From positions 1-8,775 of the forward strand of contig NZ_JANJXQ010000186.1 of the NCBI RefSeq assembly GCF_024708915.1: a stretch of DNA of 8,775 bases, given 5' to 3'. The notes under the pieces are model-generated. The model made no database searches and was not told where the DNA came from. It worked only from the letters and a program-made list of their open reading frames with translations. Of this stretch, positions 1 to 5,569 are shown one piece after another. Made by a program: the position numbers and the translations under genes. How positions within the stretch are numbered: position 1 is the stretch's first letter; every line of letters begins with the position of its first letter. Origin of the DNA: Thiobacillus sp. (lineage in GTDB: Bacteria; Pseudomonadota; Gammaproteobacteria; Burkholderiales; Thiobacillaceae).

Positions 1-1
1 G

Positions 2-454
2 CCCACCAACGGCGTCGATCCGGTGTCGCGGCGCGATTTCTGGCGCATCCTCTACGCCATGCTGAAGGAAGGGGTGACGATCTTCGTTTCCACCGCCTAC
101 CTCGACGAAGCGGAGCGTTGCACCCGCGTCGGCCTGATGCATCGCGGCCGCCTGATCCAGTGCGATACCCCGCAAAAACTGAAAGAAGGCATTCCCGGCC
201 AGTTGCTGGAACTGGAAACCGAACAGCCGCGCGCCGCGCGCGAGGCGCTCGCCGCGCAGCTGGGTTCCAGTCGCGTCAGCCTGTTCGGCGGCATGCTGCA
301 TCTGTATACCGAAGGCGCCGCGGAAATGGAGCAGGTCCGGGCGATCCTGAAAGAGGCCGGCATCGCGGTGCGGGCAGAAAAAGTCATCACCCCGACGCTG
401 GAGGACGTGTTCATCCATCAGGTGACGCGGGATGACGCCGAGGCGGCGGCATGA
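2..454 (+). CDS. ABC transporter ATP-binding protein, first NBD (YbhF N-terminal-half-like), 5' partial
   Basis: This is the C-terminal part (about 150 codons) of an ABC ATPase; Walker A, Q-loop and signature lie left of the window. The visible reading starts in the D-loop (PTNGVDP, bases 2-22) and continues through SRRDFW into the H-loop region, which reads VSTAYLDEAERC. The position normally held by the switch histidine is alanine (codon 95-97). After it comes the C-terminal accessory domain of exporter ATPases, ending in a TPTLEDVFIHQ motif like that of the next gene. Its stop overlaps the start of the next ATPase (ATGA, 451-454), so the two are translationally coupled. In E. coli the corresponding pair of nucleotide-binding domains is fused in one protein, YbhF. 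The inferred role is the cytoplasmic motor half of a YbhFSR-type exporter. The substrate cannot be read from sequence. Confidence 0.93.
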   Translation, partial: PTNGVDPVSRRDFWRILYAMLKEGVTIFVSTAYLDEAERCTRVGLMHRGRLIQCDTPQKLKEGIPGQLLELETEQPRAAREALAAQLGSSRVSLFGGMLHLYTEGAAEMEQVRAILKEAGIAVRAEKVITPTLEDVFIHQVTRDDAEAAA

Positions 455-1407
455 GCACCGACTACGCGGTCGAAGTGCATGAGCTGACGCGCAAGTTCGG
501 CGATTTCGTCGCCGTCGATCGCGTCTCGCTCAGTGTGGAAACCGGCCAGGTGTTCGGCTTTCTTGGCCCCAACGGCGCGGGAAAATCGACCACCATCCGC
601 ATGCTGTGCGGCCTGCTGCTGCCCAGTTCCGGTTCGGGCCGGGTGGCGGGCTTCGATATCATGAGCGAGTCCGAAACCATCAAGCGCCACATCGGCTACA
701 TGTCGCAGAAGTTCTCGCTCTACGACGACCTGTCGGTCGAGGAAAACATCGATTTCTTCAGTGGCATCTACAACGTACCCAGGGCCAGGCGTACCGAACG
801 CAAGGACTGGGTGCTGGACATGGCGGGCCTCGCGGACAAGCGCGACAGCCTGACCCGGTCGCTGGCCGGCGGCTGGAAACAGCGCCTGGCGCTCGGCTGT
901 GCGGTGCTGCACGAGCCGCCGATCCTGTTTCTCGACGAGCCGACCTCGGGGGTCGACCCGCTGTCGCGCCGCCAGTTCTGGGATCTGATCGCGCAGATGT
1001 CGCACCGCGGCACCACCGTGTTCGTCACCACCCATTACATGGAAGAGGCCGAGTACTGCGACGAACTGGCGCTGATTTCGCGCGGCCGGATGATCGCCAA
1101 GGGCACCCCCGCCGAGCTCAAGACCATCATCCCCGAAGACATCCTGGAGATTCGGGTCGAGCGCCCGTTCGAGGCGCTGGAGCAGCTCGAAGATTCGGGG
1201 CTGGTGAAGGAGGTGGCCCTGTTCGGCGACACCCTGCACGCGGTGGTTGACGATGCGGATGCGGCGACCGCGGCGGTGGGCGATTTTCTGGCCGGACGCG
1301 GGCTGGCGACGAGCGGGATCGTCCAGGTCAGACCCTCGATGGAGGACGTGTTCGTCTCGCTGGTCGAACTCGAGGATCGCAGGAGCATGGAGGGTGCGCC
1401 GACATGA
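451..1407 (+). CDS. ABC transporter ATP-binding protein, second NBD (YbhF C-terminal-half-like)
   Basis: This complete 318-residue ABC ATPase would energise the two permeases encoded directly downstream. Motifs seen: Walker A GPNGAGKST (39-47), Q-loop glutamine 86 in YMSQKFS, signature LAGGWKQRL (138-146), Walker B ILFLDE (158-163), D-loop SGVD (166-169) and H-loop histidine 195 in TTHYMEEAE. The signature departs from LSGGQ at two positions (LAGGW). A C-terminal extension of about 100 residues, ending in RPSMEDVFVSLVE, is the accessory domain typical of ABC-2 exporter ATPases. The ATG overlaps the previous stop, with a GAGG at 440-443 as ribosome-binding site. Its own stop overlaps the next gene by ATGA (1404-1407). 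Walker A/B and the H-loop are intact, so this subunit should bind and hydrolyse ATP. A YbhFSR-type assignment fits gene order and sequence; the substrate is unknown. Confidence 0.96.
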   Translation: MSTDYAVEVHELTRKFGDFVAVDRVSLSVETGQVFGFLGPNGAGKSTTIRMLCGLLLPSSGSGRVAGFDIMSESETIKRHIGYMSQKFSLYDDLSVEENIDFFSGIYNVPRARRTERKDWVLDMAGLADKRDSLTRSLAGGWKQRLALGCAVLHEPPILFLDEPTSGVDPLSRRQFWDLIAQMSHRGTTVFVTTHYMEEAEYCDELALISRGRMIAKGTPAELKTIIPEDILEIRVERPFEALEQLEDSGLVKEVALFGDTLHAVVDDADAATAAVGDFLAGRGLATSGIVQVRPSMEDVFVSLVELEDRRSMEGAPT

Positions 1408-2531
1408 AGCCGCGCAGCTTCTCGTGGATCCGGCTGTGGGCGCTGGTGAAGAAGGAATTCATCCACATCGTCCGCGACCCGCGCTCGCTGGCGATGGCCT
1501 TCCTGATGCCGCTGATCCTGCTGATCCTGTTCGGTTACGCCATCACCATGGACATCAAGACGCTCAACCTCGCTGTCTACGACCAGGACAGGAGCGCGAC
1601 CAGCCGTCATTATGTGGAAGGGTTTCCGGCCTCCAGCTACTTCAACGTGGTCGCAACGGTGGAAAGTTACGCCGCCGCAGGCGCGTTGCTCGATGAGGGC
1701 CGCGCCCACCTGGCGCTGGTGATTCCGCCGAACTTTGCACGTGACCTGGAGCAGGGGCGCACGGCACGGGTGCAGGTGCTGGCCGACGGCTCGGACGCCA
1801 ACACCGCGACCATCGCGCTGGGCTATGCCGAGGCCATCACCAACCGTTTCAGCATGGCGCAGCAGCAGGGAACGGCGATCGAGCTCGCCGTGGATAACCG
1901 CCTGCGCGTCTGGTACAACCCCGAGCTGAAAAGCCGCTGGTTCATCATCCCCGGCCTGATCGCGGTGATCATGACGGTGATCACCGCGCTCTTGACCTCG
2001 CTCACCGTCTCGCGCGAATGGGAGAGCGGTACCATGGAGCAGCTGATCGCCACGCCGGTGCAGCCGATCGAACTGTTTCTCGGCAAGATGACGCCGTATT
2101 TCGTGATCGGCGTGGCCGACGTGCTGTTTTCGGTGGCAATGGGGGTATGGGTGTTCGACGTGCCGCTCAGGGGCAGCTTCCTGTTCCTGCTCGGCGTCAC
2201 CGCGATGTTCCTGGTGGGCGGGCTCAGCCTCGGCATCATGGTCTCCACCATCGCCAAGTCGCAGCTGGTGGCGAGCCAGCTGGCGATGGTGGTCACCTTT
2301 CTGCCCGCCTTCCTGCTCTCCGGCTTTCTTTATTCCATCGACAACATGCCGCGCTTCCTGCAGGCGGTCACCCACGTGGTGCAGGCGCGCTATTTCGTCG
2401 AGGTGCTGAAGAACATTTTTCTCAAGGCCAGCCCGCCTGCGTTCGTGGCGGGCGACCTGATCTTCCTGGGGCTGTTCGCGGTGGTGGTGTTCGCCATCGC
2501 CCTCGGCAAGTTCCGCAAGAAACTGGCCTGA
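1404..2531 (+). CDS. ABC-2 type transporter permease, YbhS-like
   Basis: This 375-residue inner-membrane permease has the ABC-2 exporter layout. An N-terminal amphipathic stretch with VKKEFIHIVRDPR is followed by TM1 (about 29-48, AFLMPLILLILFGYAI), a periplasmic domain of roughly 125 residues, and five further membrane segments (about 178-200, 231-252, 258-283, 293-312, 353-371). After TM2 the cytoplasmic loop SREWESGTMEQLIATP is the conserved coupling motif of this family. The sequence resembles E. coli YbhS in WYNPELKSRWFIIPG, the TMEQL loop and the ARYFVEVLKNIFL motif near the C-terminus; this comparison is from memory. GGAGGG (1389-1394) sits 9 bases before the ATG. The gene overlaps the upstream ATPase by 4 bases and is followed after 10 bases by a paralogous permease, with which it probably forms a heterodimeric channel. 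Confidence 0.95.
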   Translation: MKPRSFSWIRLWALVKKEFIHIVRDPRSLAMAFLMPLILLILFGYAITMDIKTLNLAVYDQDRSATSRHYVEGFPASSYFNVVATVESYAAAGALLDEGRAHLALVIPPNFARDLEQGRTARVQVLADGSDANTATIALGYAEAITNRFSMAQQQGTAIELAVDNRLRVWYNPELKSRWFIIPGLIAVIMTVITALLTSLTVSREWESGTMEQLIATPVQPIELFLGKMTPYFVIGVADVLFSVAMGVWVFDVPLRGSFLFLLGVTAMFLVGGLSLGIMVSTIAKSQLVASQLAMVVTFLPAFLLSGFLYSIDNMPRFLQAVTHVVQARYFVEVLKNIFLKASPPAFVAGDLIFLGLFAVVVFAIALGKFRKKLA

Positions 2532-2541
2532 CGGAGGCGGT

Positions 2542-3669
2542 ATGTGGGAACGGATCTATCGCATGCTGGTGAAGGAGTTCATCCAGGTGCTGCGCGACCC
2601 GCGCATGAAGGCGCTGATCTTCGTCATGCCGGTGATCCAGCTGATCATGTTCGGCTACGCCGTGACCACCGACGTCGACCATATCAAGACCGCCGTGTGC
2701 GACCTCGACAAGAGCCCGCAGAGCCGTGCGCTGATTGAGCGCTTCACCGCCTCCGGTTATTTCACCGTGGTGGACAACACCGACCGGCCGGAGCGGCTGG
2801 GCGAACTGCTCGACCGCGGCCAGGCCACCATCGGCATCCAGATCAACCGCGGCTTCGCCGAAGATCTGAAATCCGGACGGCAGGCGGCAATCCAGACCAT
2901 CGTCGACGGCACCGACTCCAACACCGGCACGGTGGCGATGGACTACGCCCAGCGCATCACCCAGGAATTTTCCCGGGCGCGCGTCGTGCCCGGCGAACTT
3001 GCCCAGCCGGCGCCACCGCAGACCGGGCCCATCGAACTGCGCTCGCGCGCCTGGTACAACCCCGACCTGAAAAGCCGCTATTTCAACGTCCCCGGCGTGA
3101 TCGCCGTGGTGGTGCTGCTGATCTCCCTGCTGCTCACCGCCATGGCCATCGTGCGCGAACGCGAGATCGGCACCATGGAGCAGCTGATGGTGACGCCCAT
3201 CCGCTCCTTCGAGCTGATTCTCGGCAAGACCCTGCCGTTCGTGCTGATCAGCTTCATCGACGTGCTGGTGGTCACCGCGATCGGGGTCAGCTGGTTCAAC
3301 GTGCCGATCCAGGGCAGCCTGGCGCTGCTGCTGTTCGGCGCCGGACTGTACCTGATGTCGACCATCGGCATCGGCCTGTTCATCTCCACCATCTCCCAGA
3401 CCCAGCAGCAGGCGTTGATGTCGTCGTTTTTCTTCTACCTTCCCGCGGTGCTGCTGTCCGGCTTCATGTTCCCGATCTCGAACATGCCGGAGCCGGCGCA
3501 GTGGCTCACCTATCTCAACCCGCTGCGCTACTTCCTGGTCATCATCCGCGACATCTTCCTCAAGGGCAGCGGCTGGGACATCCTGTGGCCGCAGTTCGCC
3601 GCCCTGGCGGTACTGGGCACGGCGCTTCTGACCATGAGTTCGCTTCGCTTCAAGAAAAGGATGGCCTGA
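2542..3669 (+). CDS. ABC-2 type transporter permease, YbhR-like
   Basis: This is the second ABC-2 permease, also 375 residues and clearly paralogous to its neighbour. Both share KEFI..(V/L)RDPR at the N-terminus, LFGYA/MFGYA in TM1, WYNP(E/D)LKSR before TM2, and a TMEQL coupling loop after it (here REREIGTMEQLMVTP). TM1 is about 25-44, the periplasmic domain runs to about 178, and five more helices follow. Segments such as SQTQQQALMSSFFFYLPAVL and YLNPLRYF resemble E. coli YbhR, and the order YbhS-like then YbhR-like is the same as in E. coli. GGAGG (2533-2537) is spaced 4 bases from the ATG. Its stop lies one base before the cytochrome gene. Role (inference): partner subunit of the heterodimeric export channel; cargo unknown. 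Confidence 0.95.
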   Translation: MWERIYRMLVKEFIQVLRDPRMKALIFVMPVIQLIMFGYAVTTDVDHIKTAVCDLDKSPQSRALIERFTASGYFTVVDNTDRPERLGELLDRGQATIGIQINRGFAEDLKSGRQAAIQTIVDGTDSNTGTVAMDYAQRITQEFSRARVVPGELAQPAPPQTGPIELRSRAWYNPDLKSRYFNVPGVIAVVVLLISLLLTAMAIVREREIGTMEQLMVTPIRSFELILGKTLPFVLISFIDVLVVTAIGVSWFNVPIQGSLALLLFGAGLYLMSTIGIGLFISTISQTQQQALMSSFFFYLPAVLLSGFMFPISNMPEPAQWLTYLNPLRYFLVIIRDIFLKGSGWDILWPQFAALAVLGTALLTMSSLRFKKRMA

Positions 3670-3670
3670 C

Positions 3671-4123
3671 ATGAACTACGCCCGCACACCGATTCTCAAG
3701 TGCCTCGCCGTTTCCGCTCTGCTGGCCGCCGCAGGCGGCGCGTCTGCTGCCGATCCGCTGGTCCTGCAGAAGATCATGAAGGATCTGGGCCGCAACATGC
3801 AGGTCATCACCGACGGTATCTCGCGTGAGGACTGGGCGCTGGTGGAGAAGACCGCGCCGCTGATCGCCGACCATCCGCAGCCGCCGCTGGCAGAGAAAAT
3901 GCGCATCCTGCGCTTCGCCGGGACCAGCGTGGGCAAGTTCAAGACCTATGACGGTGAAACCCACGACCAGGCACAGGCGCTTGGCAGGGCGGCCGGGTCC
4001 AGAGACGGCCCGGGCGTGATTCTGGCCTTCCAGAAACTGCAGACCAGCTGCTACAACTGCCACAGCGAATTCCGCAAGCCCTTCGTGGCGCACTTTTACG
4101 GCAAGAGAGATGCCGTTCAGTGA
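3671..4123 (+). CDS. class II cytochrome c (cytochrome c'-type), periplasmic
   Basis: This 150-residue secreted c-type cytochrome begins with a Sec signal peptide: a short positive start, hydrophobic CLAVSALLAAAGGASA, and likely cleavage after ASA at about residue 26. The only heme-attachment motif, CYNCH (127-131), is close to the C-terminus and followed by SEFRKPF. That position, the length and the mostly helical composition fit the four-helix cytochrome c'/c556 family (Cytochrom_C_2). Arg135, four residues after the heme histidine, matches the arginine conserved in cytochromes c'. A hand alignment of helix A places Leu32 where cytochrome c' has its distal leucine, which would suggest a five-coordinate gas-binding heme; Met36 or Met43 could instead give a six-coordinate c556 type. 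The gene starts one base after the permease stop (AAAAGG at 3655-3660 as ribosome-binding site), so it is probably cotranscribed with the exporter. The role is uncertain: NO/CO binding or electron transfer. Confidence 0.9.
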   Translation: MNYARTPILKCLAVSALLAAAGGASAADPLVLQKIMKDLGRNMQVITDGISREDWALVEKTAPLIADHPQPPLAEKMRILRFAGTSVGKFKTYDGETHDQAQALGRAAGSRDGPGVILAFQKLQTSCYNCHSEFRKPFVAHFYGKRDAVQ

Positions 4124-4206
4124 GCCATTGCCACACGCGCGCAGGAATGGCCGCTGCATCGAAATGACATCCGGCAAGCAATGTTCCCGGCTACAAGCTC
4201 ACCAAA

Positions 4207-4211
4207 AAGGA
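4207..4211 (+). promoter_or_regulatory. ribosome-binding site that favours the GTG start at 4220
   Basis: AAGGA lies inside an A-rich run (4204-4213), 8 bases before the GTG at 4220. No comparable purine-rich site precedes the in-frame ATG at 4181. This supports GTG over the longer ATG start for the membrane protein gene. Confidence 0.6.
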
Positions 4212-4219
4212 AAGCTCAC

Positions 4220-4639
4220 GTGACTCCATCCAAACACAAACGCAGATTCCACATCTGGGCGATTTCACTGCTCGCAATCGGGTTTGGCCTGCTCACCATC
4301 AAGGAAGGCGGCACGATCCTGTTCGGCGACGGAACGGCACGCACCGCGGCCGGAAACTATGTGCCGTTCGTGCTCTGGTTCAATTTTCTCGCGGGTTTCG
4401 CCTATGTCGTCGCCGGTGCCGGCCTGTGGCTGCGGCAGCGCTGGGCGGTACGGCTGGCGGTTGCCATTGCCCTGGCCACCGCGATCGCGTTCGCCGCATT
4501 CGGCGTGCATGTAGCGTCCGGCGGTGCCTACGAGCTTCGTACGGTGATCGCCATGAGTATGCGAACGCTGGTGTGGGCAGCGATCGCGGCTATTGCCTGG
4601 CATGAACTGGTACGTACGAGTCGACGCCGTGCATCGTGA
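4220..4639 (+). CDS. small four-helix integral membrane protein of unknown function
   Basis: I do not recognise a named family. From the GTG at 4220 the product has 139 residues. It begins with a basic cytoplasmic tail (TPSKHKRRFH), followed by TM1 (about 11-27), a polar loop with KEGGTILFGDGTART, TM2 (about 48-71), a short WLRQRW turn, TM3 (about 76-97), a loop with SGGAYELRT, TM4 (about 107-127), and a basic tail ending SRRRAS. The positive-inside rule puts both ends in the cytoplasm. An in-frame ATG at 4181 would add 13 residues but lacks a ribosome-binding site. The gene lies 96 bases after the cytochrome gene and 135 bases before the TetR gene, all on the same strand. It may belong to the exporter/cytochrome operon, but the gap leaves room for separate expression. 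No catalytic motif is visible. Confidence 0.82.
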   Translation: MTPSKHKRRFHIWAISLLAIGFGLLTIKEGGTILFGDGTARTAAGNYVPFVLWFNFLAGFAYVVAGAGLWLRQRWAVRLAVAIALATAIAFAAFGVHVASGGAYELRTVIAMSMRTLVWAAIAAIAWHELVRTSRRRAS

Positions 4640-4640
4640 A

Positions 4641-4664
4641 TGCAGCGGCTGTCGATTCGCTGCA
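4641..4664 (+). other. stem-loop just after the membrane protein stop codon
   Basis: A perfect 7-base inverted repeat, TGCAGCG (4641-4647) and CGCTGCA (4658-4664), with a 10-base loop begins two bases after the stop codon. No T-run follows it, so it is not a canonical intrinsic terminator. It could protect the 3' end of the transcript or be chance. The rest of the 135-base gap up to the TetR gene shows no clear -35/-10 pair. Confidence 0.3.
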
Positions 4665-4748
4665 GACGGGCGCGTATCGGGCGGCGTAAAACACTCCCGG
4701 CGCGCCCATGCGGTCACGGCACTCGCGCCCGGAAATTCTGCAATCAGT

Positions 4749-4773
4749 GAAACACGAAACAAGGGAAACAAGA
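4749..4773 (+). repeat. three GAAAC direct repeats before the TetR start, possible operator
   Basis: GAAACAC (4749), GAAACAAGG (4756) and GAAACAAGA (4765) follow one another and end one base before the ATG at 4775. They form an AT-richer patch in GC-rich surroundings. They overlap the ribosome-binding site region, which lacks a strong Shine-Dalgarno match (only AAGGGA and AAGAG). They could be an autoregulatory operator, but TetR proteins usually bind palindromes, so this is speculative. Confidence 0.3.
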
Positions 4774-4774
4774 G

Positions 4775-5404
4775 ATGAGCGAACCCAGGCAACGACTGTC
4801 GGCGGAAGAACGCCAGGAAGAAATCATCAAGGCTGCCGTGGAGCTTGCCGGCGAGCAGAGCGTGGACAGCGTGACGACGCAGGATATGGCCAAGGCCGTG
4901 GGCGTCACGCAGGGCGCGATTTTCCGCCATTTCCCCAGCAAGGACATGATCTGGCTGGCGGTCGTCCACTGGGTACGCGGTCGGCTGATGAGCGTGGTGG
5001 ACGTGGCGGCAGGGCAGGGCAGGGATCCGCTCGATTCCCTTGAGAAGATGTTTTTCGCTCATCTGGGTTTCGTCGACAAGGTGCCGGCGATCCCGAAGCT
5101 GATATTCACCGATCAGCTGCTGAAGAAAAATCCCAAGATCAAGGAACTGATCCGCAGCATTCTGGCGGATTACGAGGCCAAGGTGACCGATCTCATTATC
5201 CAGGCCAAGGCGCAGAAACTGGTTCGAGCGGACCTGAACGAGCAGGACGCCGCTGTCATGTTCATCGGCATCATTCAGGGTCTGGTAATACGCGTTTCAG
5301 TGATAGAAACACGAAAATCGCTGATTTCAGAGGGAAAGCTGGTGTTTCCCATTTTTCTTCACGGTATCGGCGCCACGCGTGCGAGCGATGCGGGTCCGGA
5401 TTAA
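4775..5404 (+). CDS. TetR/AcrR family transcriptional regulator
   Basis: This 209-residue regulator has a typical TetR N-terminal DNA-binding domain. A basic start (PRQRLSAEERQEEIIKAAVELAGEQ) forms helix 1, and the helix-turn-helix spans about residues 34-53 (TTQDMAKAVGVTQGAIFRHF). FPSKDMIWLAVV follows, the conserved end of the domain (usually YF.SKE.L). The C-terminal ligand-binding half (about 65-200) is helical and contains the segment DAAVMFIGIIQGLVIRV, common in TetR proteins linked to exporters. The ligand cannot be predicted. The ATG at 4775 gives the usual N-terminus, though its ribosome-binding site is weak. It lies downstream of, and on the same strand as, a YbhFSR-type exporter operon; such exporters are often controlled by a neighbouring TetR (for example CecR/YbiH in E. 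coli). Control of the exporter/cytochrome operon is therefore a reasonable inference, unproven here. Confidence 0.94.
   Translation: MSEPRQRLSAEERQEEIIKAAVELAGEQSVDSVTTQDMAKAVGVTQGAIFRHFPSKDMIWLAVVHWVRGRLMSVVDVAAGQGRDPLDSLEKMFFAHLGFVDKVPAIPKLIFTDQLLKKNPKIKELIRSILADYEAKVTDLIIQAKAQKLVRADLNEQDAAVMFIGIIQGLVIRVSVIETRKSLISEGKLVFPIFLHGIGATRASDAGPD
5291..5313. repeat. imperfect palindrome inside the 3' end of the TetR gene
   Basis: Arms CGCGTTTC (5291-5298) and GAAACACG (5306-5313) are complementary at 7 of 8 positions around a 7-base centre. The right arm plus the following AAA (5306-5316) repeats the 11 bases found before the TetR start at 4749-4759. The size and symmetry fit a TetR operator, but the site is in coding sequence and could be coincidence. 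Confidence 0.25.
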
Positions 5405-5569
5405 GGTGGAATACGGGCGCGCGCGGGGCGGCAAGCAGCAGGGTGCCCGGATCCACGGGATTCCTTCAGCGCGGGAATCGGCGCGTAGCGGAAAGGCGAG
5501 GGCGCGTTGCTCCGGTGTAAGATCGAGGCCTCTACTTGACCCCGCGGGGCTGATGCTGCGCGGCACTCC

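Noticed and set aside
1035..2375. Long minus-strand open frame of 446 codons opposite the second ATPase and first permease
   Set aside because: It is a shadow frame of GC-rich coding DNA. It is rich in His, Arg, Gln and Asp with no recognisable domain, and the plus-strand genes are certain.
2422..3672. Long minus-strand open frame of 416 codons opposite the second permease
   Set aside because: It has the same low-complexity His/Asp/Gln composition, is antisense to a clear ABC-2 permease, and shows no family motif.
4124..4151. Inverted repeat GCCATT/AATGGC after the cytochrome gene as a terminator
   Set aside because: The stem is only 6 bp with a 16-base loop and no T-run.
4128..4160. TTGCCA at 4128 as a -35 box for the membrane protein gene
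   Set aside because: It matches TTGACA at five of six positions, but no acceptable -10 lies 16-18 bases downstream.
5459..5479. Inverted repeat GATTCC/GGAATC downstream of tetR as a terminator
   Set aside because: It is a 6-bp stem with a 9-base loop and GC-rich sequence after it instead of a T-run.
5507..5536. TTGCTC and TCTACT as a promoter for the MBL gene
   Set aside because: Only 3/6 and 4/6 consensus matches with an 18-base spacer, which is too weak to call.
5540..5549. CCCCGCGGGG palindrome before the MBL gene
   Set aside because: It is ten bases of pure G/C in a very GC-rich spacer, with no loop, no T-run and no known site matched.
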